Source of the DNA: Desmodesmus armatus
Taxonomy: Eukaryota > Chlorophyta > Chlorophyceae > Sphaeropleales > Scenedesmaceae
Reading direction: 5' to 3'
Assembly: GCA_007449985.2 (NCBI GenBank)
Contig: VIIQ02000751.1
Location: 124,001 to 188,000 of the forward strand
DNA length: 64,000 nucleotides
The notes under the pieces were generated by a model that was not told where the DNA came from, did no database searches, and was given only the letters and a program-made list of their open reading frames with translations. The position numbers were made by a program, and so were the translations under genes. This document shows positions 17,901 through 28,952 of the stretch, one piece after another (within the stretch, counting starts at the first letter, position 1; each line of letters starts with the position of its first letter).

Positions 17901-18590
17901 TCGGAGCCGAGCCAGTGGCAGGAGAATCAGCAGACCCTGGATGCAGCCGCAGCAGCCTCCCATGCAGCGCACTCAGCAGCAGCTGCTGCTGGTGCTGCTG
18001 CTACAGCTGGAGCTGCTGCTGCTGCTGCTACAGCTGGTGCTGCAGCAAAGGCAGCTGCGCTACGCGGAGCCAGCAGCCAGCCACGGCCCCACTTGGCAGT
18101 CAAGGTAGCCAGGCAGCTGCGGCGGCTGCAGCAGCAGCTTGCGACCAGCAAGGTCGGCCGCCTGGCCTGGATCAGCGGTGCTTTGGCAGCTGGCGCGCGC
18201 TGCGCATCTGCGCTCGCATCACCTGCTGCAGTTGCTGGCGGGCATGTGTCCTTACTGGCAATGCTGCCGCGGGCCTTGGCAGGCCCTGCTGCTCTGGCCG
18301 TGCTGCACTTTGTGGGCCATGCAGCTTACCAAGCAGCCCTGCCTCCCAGCCATCCCTTGGGCCAGCAGTGGGTGATGACTGATGCAGGGCTGGAGCCTGT
18401 TGCTCAGCCCTTGACCAGCTACCCTCGTACTGGGCAGGGTCTGGGGCTCGAGGAGCTGGGTGGGCTGTTCCCTGGGCATCGCATGATTGCCTACAGGCGC
18501 CGGCTGGCAAACCTTGTTAGCCAAAGCCCTGTGCCAGCGATAGCAGCAGCAGCGGATGCGCGAGCTGCGGCTACTCAGCCAGAGGAGTAG
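14924..18590 (+). CDS. class 3 lipase (Lipase_3, alpha/beta hydrolase)
   Basis: This is a predicted acyl-ester hydrolase on glycerolipids. Six exons join in frame: 14924-15051, 15325-15394, 15581-15640, 15819-15970, 16194-16735 and 16978-18590 (854 residues). The Lipase_3 fold is seen from LLSELVYRAAESPDEAAF through YVAFQGTKSAIDWLANLNFF to the nucleophile elbow LTGHSLGGAVAVLTT (Ser near 242), then ISFATPAMAN. EDPVVPFVN (near 318) supplies the likely catalytic Asp. The likely catalytic His is in GHRMIAYRRRL (near 818). Two oddities: a Ser/His-rich insert (16318-16405) sits before the nucleophile, and about 450 residues, largely Ala/Ser/Gln-rich, separate Asp from the candidate His. The start at 14924 gives a plausible plastid or mitochondrial transit peptide (MNIATFQSAFGASGHHSKRC); localisation is inference. 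The 20-codon exon 15581-15640 is supported only by frame and splice sites. Confidence 0.92.
16318..16396. repeat. AGC/CAG-type triplet tract within lipase exon 5
   Basis: Imperfect AGC triplets encode a Ser-rich stretch with some His and Thr. It interrupts the lipase domain between the start of the core sheet and the nucleophile elbow. It is probably a disordered surface loop. Confidence 0.85.
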
Positions 18591-21119
18591 TGATGATGCA
18601 GTGCATGTGCGTGCACAGCTTTTTTGCTTTCTGTGCTGTGAGTAATCTGGTCCCTGTGGGCCGCTGCCTTTCTGTTGTGGTGCAGTCAACCGGGGTTGAC
18701 ATAATGGTGGCAAGGTTGTGACATGCAACTGCTTCCTGCTGACAGCCATCTTGCTGTTTGTTGGGAGGCTTTGCCAAACGAAGGTCTTACAAATGTTGGA
18801 TGGTTTCAAACAGCTGCTCCACAACACGCGCTGTTCTGGCTTTTGCTGTCTGAGTCGCCAGTTTTGTTGGCGGGTAGGTTTTCCTGCAGCTGCAGCCTGG
18901 GTGCCGTCCCAGCGCTAGCCCTCCTGCAGCTCTTGGGGCTAGCACATGCATCACTGCAGCCCCGTTGTCATGCCCACTGGAAAGTGGGCAGCTTGTCATG
19001 CATAACGCAAGTGCTGCTTCTGCCAGCAGTCTGGCAGTGCGTTTGTTGTTCTGACCAGCAAGTGCCATGGCTGCACACAGCCCAACTGCTGGGTCCTTTC
19101 ATTTGACCGGACCTGGTTGCCCAGCTTGCAGGACACTCTCTGGCATCATGTGCCTGCTGGTCTGCAAGGCTTGCATGCATAGCCTTGCGCCGCTTGCAGC
19201 TTGCAGCTTGAGGTCAAATTGCACAGTCACTGCGTCTACATGCCATGCGCGTGTGTGCACATGTTGTAAGGGCATCATTGCATGTGCAGGCGCCACGCGC
19301 TGCAGTTGTGCAGCTCGTGCAGGGCTTGCACACCACACATGTCACCATGCTCACTGGCTGCTGACGAGACAAGCAGGCAGTTGAGAAAAGTGATGCTGCT
19401 GCCTCATGCACTTTGCGGCTGCGGTCAGCTGCTTCTGCTGCCATGTGGGGTGCCTGTGCGGGTTAATCACCAGCCTGTCGCCTGTGCGCAGCGTGTGGTG
19501 ATGTGTGCTTGTTTTACCTGTACCATAACGCAGCTTGGGTGCGGGCTACATCCTGTGCCTTGCGGTTGCTTTCAAGCTAGGGTAGTGCTGCCTCCACTGT
19601 GTGCTGGGGTTTGGTCTGGCCCTCGGGACGTTCAGGCTGTGCTGTCTGGTGTCCTGCAGCTGGGGAGGCTGATGATGCGTAGCTTTTGCAGCTTGAAGGG
19701 CGACGTGACATCTGTCCTATATCACAGGAGTGTTGTAGGTGTTGTGTGCCAACATGCCCCAAGCATGCGTACAGCACCTTGGCATGCATCGCTGATGGCT
19801 AGTTTCTTCTAGAGGTGCTCTGTGCACACCAACCATGACTTGACAGTGTATCATCCTTGACCCCATGAGGCTCTTCCTGGCTTGGCAGGGTGGCCTGCAT
19901 GAGGCATTATGTGGCCAGCAACGGCAAATTAGGAATGCCTGTTTCACCGTTTCCGCAGTGTGTGCTGTGTGTGAGCCCTGGGCCGACAACCTAGTGTGTA
20001 CTAGCTAGTGCGCACTAGCTTGTGTGGCTAGCGACACACCAGCAGGGCGCTATAGCGCCACATCCTGCTGGCGGCGATGGCATCAAAGGGAGCTTTGACT
20101 TGACAGTTTGTGTTTTGACAGTGTGCATCAGCAGGCCATGTGTATGCCGAGGATGGATGGGGTGCTAGAGGCACAAGTGCAGCGTCGAGAGGGCTGAGTG
20201 TGTGGCCAGAGCCGTTGTCACAACTTTGCTTGTGTGGCTGTCACAAGTACAATTCGGAGCAACTCCTTGCCACGTGTATGTGGCAGCTGTAGTGTGTTGT
20301 GCTGTTGGCTTGGGTGGGTAGGAGAGCAAGGCATCATGTGTGTTGCAAGGGTTGGCGGCTGACAGGGTGCCATGTGCGCCATGTGCAGCTGCCTTGTGTG
20401 TTACCAAAGCAGCTTTCTGTTGCGTAGATATTTGCCATTGGCATGATAAGACCCGTCAGGCGTCCACATATGATCAATGCGTTACTTCACAAGAGGCATG
20501 CAGGCAAGGCATGTGCCACTTCTGGCGTTTGGCAGCCGCAACATGCCCATGAAATGTGCGGGCTGTGTTATGCTGTGCTGCAACATTGCACAGCAGCCCA
20601 AGTGACGCTGGTTCCAGATCCGCTGGTGCCTGTGCGGTGCAGCAATGGTTGCTGAAACCAACATTGAGGCGTGAGCATGTCACTGCTGGTCCAGCATGGC
20701 TACATCTTACTGTGTTTTGTGCAAACCAACCAGTCATTTGTCAACTGCCACTGACGTCGCCACGTGAACAACACCACGTCTGCAGCTGGACGATATCACA
20801 TGGACAGTCCCATGCACAATCAAACCTCCATGATTCATGCTTGGACCACACAAACAAGCAACGTCACGTCAACATCAACATCAAAGCGCCGCAACCATTG
20901 CCAACATCGATACCTTGGCGCACTGGCACAGTCAGCCACGACCCTCAGTAGCTTTTAGTGCACAGGGGGGGGGGGCACCGGCTGGCCACACACACGACAG
21001 CCAGGTAAACCCAACTATTGAGAGCCCGAGGCAGAGCTTCACACCGATGAGAGCCGCCTGACACCCCTTGTCCAGCAGGTGTCCAGCGCCCGGACCACAA
21101 AGAGCATGTGATGTCACCC
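18591..21119. other. 2.5-kb spacer between convergent genes; palindromes but no gene seen
   Basis: This lies between the lipase (+) and the mTERF gene (-), so it should contain two 3' ends. The plus strand is G/T-rich until about 20700. No frame shows a conserved protein. Nested palindromes occur at 20003-20071, and a poly-G run lies near 20966. Confidence 0.5.
20003..20071. repeat. cluster of perfect palindromes
   Basis: An 18-bp perfect palindrome (AGCTAGTGCGCACTAGCT) spans 20003-20020. A second, 14-bp palindrome (GGCGCTATAGCGCC) spans 20046-20059. It sits between inverted arms CCAGCAGG (20039-20046) and CCTGCTGG (20064-20071). The second set could fold as a nested hairpin. Confidence 0.8.
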
Positions 21120-24100
21120 TCAGTAGTCACTGTCATCCTCAGAGTCCTCCTCGTAGCTGCTGATGCCCTGGACAGCAGCATACCGCTTTGGGGCATTCCC
21201 GCGGCTGTACGCATGCGCCAGCCAGGACGGGTACTTCGGATACATCATCACGAACTTGCGCCCGCTCAGCGTCAGTGCATTGCGCAGACTGATAGTGCCT
21301 GCAAGGCCCTGGCGGGAAAGGAACACCAGGCGCTGCAGGCGCAAGGGTTCGATGCGCAGGGCGCGGGCGACGTTGACGGGCTTTGTCATCAGATACCTGC
21401 GTGGAGGACAGTGCCGTTGGTAGCAGCACCAGATCAGGGTGCAGCCAAGCAATGCCCTACCAAGCGGAGAGGACAGATGACACCAACGATACAGCTGAGT
21501 CGAGGGCGGTCAGGCTGGAATGGATGCGCTCGGCTTGCCAGGTGCACACATGCTTGCCTGGGCCAGGATCACTCGCTTGAATGGCTTACCTGTACTCGGC
21601 TTGCCAACCAGGGTGGCTGAATGCCAGCAGTCTGAACTGCTTTGTCTCCAAGGCCAGCTGACCAGCAGAGAGCAGCAGCGCAGACGGGTCAAACTGCACC
21701 ACCTGCATAGCCGCACAGAAACGATAGTAAGCAGCTGCAGTGCAAACTGGGCCGAGATGACCATCTGCATGTGCAGCTGGTCCATGGCAAGTCAAGGTTT
21801 TGAGTATGGCTGCTGGACAGAGGCCCACCAAAGGCCAGCAACTACAGCTGCCTGTCGAGCTTGGCGAAACCTTTACCCATGCATAAGGGGGATGCAAACG
21901 GCTGCGCATGCATAGGGGCACACGTGGAACCATCTTATCAACGACGCCAAGCCCCAGTGGAACAGTATGGCAGTTTTACTTCGTGACCACATGGCAGTCG
22001 CAAGTGGTGACCTTCAGCTGCAACCTAGGCACCACTCATTGGATGCCCCCTTCCATGCTCCGCTGTCTTACCTGCAGCAGTGCGTCTGCGTTGAGCTTAT
22101 ACCCTGATCTGAGCACACTCAACACGGCCAGGACAGCCCCAGAGCTGCGCACCAACAGACCAGGCTCCTGTGAAACGCGCAGACAGGAGTTGCAGCATGC
22201 GTTGGTAACAGCGGCAACAGATGCAGTATCAGCATCGGCACATGGAGCGCCGTGGAAACATTGGATGTGAGGCGGTCGCACACAACAAGTCACCCTAGCA
22301 CGACAAAAGCCATCCCATCATGATGTTACTGGGTTCGAAACTGCATGCTGCGTCCAGCCATGACAACTGTTGCGCAACCCCCATACTGAGCGTCAGCAAG
22401 GAACAACAGGTTGATGCCTCGTGACGCACGCCGCTTTCCCTTCAGTGTTGTTACCTGCAGCAGTATGTCCGTTGCCACCTCCTGACTGACAGACAGAGCT
22501 ACTGGTAGTGCTGTCAGCAGGTCAGCCAGCCGCTCTGCAGGCACAATCAAAGCCGCAGGTGCCCTGCACCGGCACACACACATGGCGCAACGGGACAGCA
22601 GCACAAGGCACCACATCCTATCAACATGAAGGTGGGTATCATACCTGTAGTACAGCACGGCACCATTATGCCCTTTGTGGGGATGCAGCATACGGATTGA
22701 TGGGGTGTCAGCCCTGCAAGCCATGAGATGCTGTGTTGCGTGTGTGGTACTGGGTCATGGGCGTACCTGCGCACCACCAACGTGAGCCCCTCTTCACTCA
22801 ACTGCAGCATCTGCTGCAGTCCTGATGCTGCCCGGTACAGCGCTTCTGCTGGTGCCACCAGCAGGCGGGGCTCACTGCGCAGCTGCGGCAGCAGCCGGCC
22901 TAAGGGGCAGCCACAGATCTGCAGGAGACAAGAAGGTACACAGCAAGCAGCATCACAAGGCTCATATATGTTGTACCGGTTGGTAACTTGACACACGAGG
23001 TAGTGAGAACCACTGACTGTGGTTGGCCTTGTCTGACCAGGTCTGTCCTCATGCGCACAGCAAGCGCTCAGCTGTCAGGACAGCGTTGACTTACCACTCG
23101 CTATCGTGCTGACGCGCTAGTGAATTGCCAGCAGCGCTGCAGGAGACCGCCCTGAAACCCAGGATTACTCATAGGGGTACTTATGGCATGTCTCCCAGTG
23201 CATGCCACTGCCAGTGCCCCCGTGCACCACCTGCTCTAGCTCCTCCAGCGTCCTCAAACGCAGGGTCACTCCAATAGAACGTTTTTCAATGCTGGCCCCT
23301 GTGCCTCACCTGCTCTAGTGCCTCCACTGTGCTCAGCAGCTGTGCAGGGTCCCTGCCCAGTAGCCTGGGCTCAGCACACACCAGCCTCACCACCTGCTGG
23401 TGTGACAGCCCTGCCAACAGCTGCATCAGCTGATCAACTTGCTGCCCCAGCTGCTGAGCTGGGGTGACCAGCAGCCTCCAGTGCAGCTGAACTGTCTGCT
23501 CCCGCCTGCGTGCCCGCAGCTGCTGCACTGTGGGGACCTGGATGTCATTACAGCAGTGGGGAGGCCATAGCAGGGGCGTCAGCGTTATGGGTCGTGGTCA
23601 CAACTGACAGATGAAAGGTTACTACCCGTGCGCTGCTGCTCCAGCTGCTGTGGTTGTTGTGACTGTGTCAATAACTTTGAGCGCACCAGACAGACAGAAA
23701 GACAGCATTCAGAGGCCCAGCAAGGTACATGGGCTTGCCTGCAGGAGGCCCGGACTGATCAGCCAAAACTGACATGCGCCCAGTCCAGGTAGGGTACAGG
23801 ACAGAAGCATGGCGGTTATACTCACCCCCAAGGTCCTGGCTGACTCGGTTAGCCTGGCTGTTACTGTCTCTTGGGGCTGTGGCAGTAAGCTTGGCACTTG
23901 CAGCACCGCCTGGAGCAGCAAGTGCTGGGGTACAGGTAGCAGCTGCTGCAGCTGGTGCCAGTTGCCTGACAGCTGTGCTGCTGTCAAAGTGCTGACAGCA
24001 GGACATGAAAGCAGGATCGCTTCTGCTTGAGGCGGCTGCAGCTGCAGGACTTCACATAGGATCTGGACCTGGGGATCTGGGATATTTGGAAAGGGCATCA

Positions 24101-24437
24101 GCTGTGGCTGCAGGCTGTAGCTGGGGCTGTAGCTGTAACTGTCTGCGGCAGCAAAGTTTGCTTTGACGCTGCGCGCATGATCCGAAGGGGCTGTGCCTAA
24201 GGGCAGCAGGGCACTGCTGTGTGTGGTGCTCACAGCAGCACATGGCTGCCACTGCTGCTGCAACGCCAAGCTGGCGCTCACGTTGGTGACTGCGCTGACA
24301 CAAGCGGCCTGGTGTGCCGGTTTGTGCCGTTTGAGGTGACGCTGCTGCACACACAGTGCAGGGGGGCAGCCCCATGGATTGTGTGTCACTGATGCTACAG
24401 CTGGGAGTGAGAAGGGCCTCTGCACAGCGCTGCACAT
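21120..24437 (-). CDS. mTERF-family protein (organellar nucleic-acid binding)
   Basis: mTERF proteins bind organellar DNA or RNA through repeated helix pairs and act in transcription, termination or splicing. Seven exons join in frame: 24437-23826, 23537-23310, 22918-22767, 22563-22455, 22167-22072, 21702-21590 and 21396-21120 (528 residues). Repeated mTERF-like blocks are visible: ILCEVLQLQPPQAEAILLSC, VVRLVCAEPRLLGRDPAQLL, RLLPQLRSEPRLLVAP and VVQFDPSALLLSAGQLALE. The last block (ALRIEPLRLQRLVFLSRQG, ALTLSGRKFVMMYP) resembles the conserved mTERF C-terminus, followed by an acidic tail (EEDSEDDSD). The ATG at 24437 gives a typical targeting-peptide start (MCSAVQRPFSLPAVASVTHN). The same frame is open upstream through a poly-Leu (CTG) run without an ATG, so an extra 5' exon cannot be excluded. 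Plastid versus mitochondrion is undecided. Confidence 0.85.
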
Positions 24438-24580
24438 ACTTCTGCTGCTGCACAAGTCCCTCAGGGGATGTGCCTCACTGCTGCTGACTTGGTTGCTGCA
24501 CGAGGAGGGAACAGCGTAGCATATGCGCACTAGTTGGTGGCGGGATGGAAGTACAGGGAGTGCTCTCAGCCCACAGGCTG

Positions 24581-24613
<33 letters not shown>

Positions 24614-24993
24614 GCAGAAACACTTCTTCTGAACTGCTGCGAAGCGATACGATAGTGGTAGGTACCGCGAAGCAAGAGGACTGCGTTCTTACGATTACTT
24701 GGACATGGATGGACGCTCAACTGATGCCAAATGCGCGTGTTCCCAATACAGTTGCTGACTAAGGGGGGTTCCAATTCGTCGCTTCGGCTGAACCTTGCTG
24801 CTGTGTAGTTTTTTTGCTTCAATTGTAAATCAAAACCGACCATTCATCCTTCCAAGCACTCTCCCATCAATCCTGAGCACCACGCGCCTTCACCACAGTC
24901 TGGTCTGGATCTTTTGCGCTGTGCTTTTTCTACAGTGGAAACATGTCCTTCGTGGCCTTTTAGGGCGGCAAGTTGCCACCCCAGCTTCATCGT
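24438..24993. other. divergent spacer between mTERF (-) and SGNH hydrolase (+)
   Basis: Both promoters should lie here. The left part holds an AGC microsatellite (24581-24617) and may include an additional 5' exon or 5' UTR of the mTERF gene. No other ORF is convincing. Confidence 0.5.
24581..24617. repeat. AGC microsatellite
   Basis: A run of about twelve AGC/CAG triplets with one interruption lies upstream of the mTERF start. On the minus strand it reads as CTG repeats, which create an artificial poly-Leu ORF. Confidence 0.9.
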
Positions 24994-27900
24994 ATGAGTT
25001 CTGGAACAGTTTCCCGCCTCGTCCCGGCGTTGTTGGTGCTGTTGTTCTGGAGAAGTGTCCATGCCGTGGTGGATGAACAGTTAACTCTTACGCTTAGACG
25101 TCTGCAGCAGGTGCGTCAGACCCCAATAACGGCAGATGCTTCATGCTGTCCAGCACCCTCACTGCTGCAGCCAACATGCTGACGATGGTGTTTGCAGGAC
25201 TCCACAAACACAACAAACTCATCATACGCACATGACATCACATGGAACAGCCTTTTTCACCATCAGCCCATGCACCAGCATCACAGCGGCTACAAATTCA
25301 TGCTCACCAAGCAGCAGCGGCAGCGGGGGATCAGCCACTATGGCAGTGCAGAGCGCTTGAGAGCGGCTCTCAGCAGAGCCGTCACAAGTAAGTCACTCGC
25401 GCCTGCACTAGCAGCTGTGTCGCTTGCCGGACGTCAGGCTGCATCTCGAGTGGTTGGCTTCACTGCTTGGTGACTAGCCTGTCAGGGCTGGTCAGCAGCC
25501 CCACACATCTGGCGGCAGAGCACGCTCCGCAAGCAGCAGCAGGCCAGCCGATCCATCCGCTAGCTATCTACACATGTGCTGCTACCTGGGTACCTGTTCG
25601 ACCTATGTCCAGCAGCAGCCTGCAGCTGTGTCACCAGCATTCCCAGCAGCAGCTAGCAGCATTTGCCCCTGGGTCTCACCCCTGCCTCCACCCTCCCTCT
25701 ACCTGTGTGCAACCTCTTTGACCTAACTGCAGACAAGAAGCTGACAGTGTCAGTGCTTGGTGCCAGCATATCAGCAGGCATAGGAGCAGAGGATGCACCA
25801 GCCTGGGTGGACAGGCTGGAGCAGTACCTGAAGGACAGCTATGGCAAGGTGGCAGGCGTGAATGTCACTGTGAACAATGGTGCAGTGCCAGGGACCACAA
25901 GTGCCTACATGGCAGCCTGTGTGAGCCTGCATGTGCCCCAGGATGCTGATATTGTCATTGTCGAGTACAGCGCAAATGACGAGTGGCAGGTGTACCCACC
26001 CATGGACAACCCAGTCAGGTGAGGTACTGCCGACATGCCTGACACACACATTAGAGCACCAACAGCAGCAGCAGGAACAGCAACAGCAGCAACAGCAGCA
26101 AGAGCAGCTGCAGCGACAACACACCCTTTGCACAGAAGTCAGCAGCAGCAGCACTCACACTCACACCTGTCCACCAGCGAGTCAGCCTGGTTCCTTCCTC
26201 CACCACCAGCAACAGCACCATCACCTCCCAGACTGGGGCCTCACATGCTGGCCCATTGTTAGCGGACCTCACGCCCAGCCTGCTGCACTGCCGTCCCTGC
26301 CCACCCCAGGCGTCCTTACGAGCGCCTCCTGCGCAAGGTGCTGTCCCTGCCCAACAACCCAGCTGTGATTCTGGTGCACTCGTACGCCTGGTTCAAGGCT
26401 GACCCTGGCCAAGGCACCTTCTACAACAATGCAGAGCGGGACTACAACGAACTGGCTGAGTACTACGGTCTGCCTGCTGTGTCAGTCAAGAGCTGCTGCT
26501 TTGAGGCCATGCGCAATGCAGAGCCAGGATTCCAGGTGGGCAGCCCTCCAGTGTTGCGGTTGTTGCTGTGGTGGGAGCGGGCTGTGACGGCTGTCTTTTG
26601 GTGTGACCAGCAGGCAGCTGTTTGGGAAAGAGCCAGCACTCTAGATATGCCTGGGTGTGCTGGCAGTTTATTTCAGATCATCAATCACCAACCCTGGTTG
26701 GCAGGGGGTTGTTATGGCGGTGCACGCATGCCATATTGCATGTGCCGCATGTGTAGTGTTGATTGTACCTCGTGACCTGGTTGTGCAGGTGCATGCCCCT
26801 CGAAAGAACAACAAGCTTGACTACAAGGGGCTTGTGTTTTACTACGACACAATACACCCAGATGGGGTCACAGGACACAGGTGGGCTGGGCCGTGCACCT
26901 CTTTGCGTCCCTGATCAGCTGTGCTCATGCTGCCAGAGATAGCTCGAATGTACTGTCCTGACAGCCCAGTGCTGCTTTGCACAGCATGCCACTCCTAGAT
27001 ACCTAGAGTCCATGCAGCAGGCTCCTCCGAGCCTGTTTGCTGGCAACTGGGTTTTCCAACACTGGTGTTGCACAAATCAGCTCCCATGTATCTGCTGCTG
27101 CTTTGCAGTGTTTACTTTGCTCACCCTGAACTACAGGGTTTGCACCTGGGATTGGGCCGCCCAGAAGCGCTATCCTTGCTTATCGTCACGAGTGTACACT
27201 GTACTGCTGAGCACCCCATGTTTGTGTCCGTCGCAGGGTGATGGCTGAGCTGGTGATCAGCCTGCTGCAGCGGGGTGTGGCCGACATCCTGCACAGCCCG
27301 CTTACACAGGCAGAGAAGGAGTACTGCGCTGCACCGCTGCCCCCTCCCATGGTCCAGGGCAACTACCAGGCCCTCTCCTCAAAGTGCTTTGTGGGGGACA
27401 TGTTCAGGTGAGGGTCGTGAGGCTCAGCCTCAAAGCAAACAGTGTGATACTCCATGCGCATTGACTGCAATGATGTAAAGATCAGCTGACCTGCATTGTC
27501 CGAGGTTTGTGGCAAGTATGTGCATGTGTGCGTGTGTATGCATGTTCAGGACGGGTGCAGTGCTGGACAAGCCTTCCTCCTGGGAGTGGGTGAATGAGTC
27601 CAAGAGCGTACGGCCAAAGTGGGGCTACGTTGCAAAGACGCCGGGTGCTGTGTTGAAGGTCAGAATCAACACCACTGCCAGCACGGGGGACCCTTCACAC
27701 CCGGTGCTGGTGCAGCTGGGCTACCTGAAGAGCTATGAACACATGGGCAAGGCTATCATCAGGTGGGAATGTCCCCTGTTACTAGCGTAGTACGCGGCCT
27801 GGCTAGTGAAGTTATAAAAGTGATGGAGTCATGACTAACTATCTAATCAGTCGCTTAGATTATCAAGCTACTAGCTTGTGCGGCACAACCTCAGGGTATA

Positions 27901-28952
27901 GCCTTCACTGGTCATGATGTTGCTATGGTGTCAGCACAGCAGCAGCTGCATAAATGAGTCATACAGCCCTTGGTCTGGTAAGCCTTACCACGGGTAGTAC
28001 CCGGTGCTCTGCTATTGCTGCTGCAGGTGTGAATCGGGATGTGAGTGCGGGGAGTCCCTCATCAATGGTCACACCACAGCGCGCACCAGCCTGCTATCTC
28101 TACATGGCATCTATGTCACACAAGATCCAGAGTGTGTGATGTCAGTTCAGGTGAGGCAAGAGTGTTATTCTGCCCAGCTGCCGGGCAATTGTTTTTCACC
28201 AGGGGGGACTACCATCGGCTGGCCACACACGTGTGCACAACAATTTTACCAGTCAGGCGGATCCAACTGCCGGGGGCCAGAGGCTGCTGGGCAGTCCCTG
28301 TGTGTGTGTTTCTGCCTCATCAGCAAGCCTGCATGCGCCTTGCAAAGCCTGCAGTCAGTCCGGGACCGTGCTCGCCGTGCTGACAGGGTTTTTCCACGGG
28401 GCAGGGCTCTGCCTCATGTCTGGCACACTTCATGGCGTGCAACAGAAACATCATCTTCATCATGACAATCTCAAAAAAGAGGTTTGCAAAGCTGAGGAGT
28501 TGCTTTCAACAGGAATGCACACCTTCCCTTTGGCGCAGCAGTGCAGGCAACTTCCCTTGTGTGTGCAGGCAGATGGCTGCTGCACAATCCATGGGAAGCT
28601 GCCACCACCAGGCAATCCAACACAACCACACCATGGTGACCTATCACTCCGTCACCATATGTTGCTTGACTGCTGCCGCCTGTATCCATATGTTGCCTGA
28701 CTGTTATAGGCTGACTGTTGCTTATGTTACTGCTGCTGCGTGGCTGACTGCTACTGTCAGGTGGTGCAGGACACTGAGGCCCCAGGTGGTGAGCACAAGG
28801 TCAAGCTGGCATCTGTCATTGTACAGGAGGAGGCTGGGCATGGTGCCGGCATTGACAATGCTGCTGCTGTGGAGCATGTGCATGATATCAGCTTCAGGCA
28901 CATAGGGGTGGGGTCGGGCAAGGGTGTGTTTGACATCCGCAACCACATTTGA
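24994..28952 (+). CDS. secreted SGNH/GDSL-type hydrolase or esterase
   Basis: Nine exons join in frame: 24994-25110, 25198-25387, 25733-26018, 26310-26535, 26789-26880, 27237-27407, 27550-27762, 28027-28150 and 28761-28952 (536 residues). A signal peptide is visible (RLVPALLVLLFWRSVHA). SGNH block I is SVLGASISAGIGAE (nucleophile Ser near 114), with a Gly in NNGAVPGTTS and block III Asn in VEYSANDEW. Block V is YYDTIHPDGVTGHR, with the Asp-x-x-His pair near 293. A second, Cys-containing half follows (GDMFRTGAVLDKPSSWEWVN; CESGCECGES) and ends FDIRNHI. This layout resembles large green-algal families of secreted SGNH proteins. The substrate, perhaps acyl groups on cell-wall or extracellular glycans, is inference. 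The last exon could instead start after a second CAG nine nt later, also in frame. Confidence 0.93.
26059..26112. repeat. CAG/AGC microsatellite in an SGNH-gene intron
   Basis: Interrupted CAG/CAA triplets lie in the intron between 26018 and 26310. They create long Gln, Ala or Leu ORFs on both strands that are not genes. Confidence 0.85.

Noticed and set aside
17915..18382. Cys-rich ORFs overlapping the lipase last exon in other frames
   Set aside because: Alternate-frame readings of GCT/CAG-rich coding sequence of the lipase.
19282..19812. 176-codon plus-strand ORF in the lipase-mTERF spacer
   Set aside because: Cys- and His-rich by composition, with no motif, no splice partners and no coding-like pattern.
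24438..24623. Poly-Leu ORF upstream of the mTERF start as a signal peptide
   Set aside because: The Leu run is a CTG microsatellite read in one frame and has no ATG in that frame.
26051..26272. Minus-strand Leu-rich ORF and plus-strand Gln/Ala ORFs
   Set aside because: They come from a CAG repeat within an intron of the SGNH gene.
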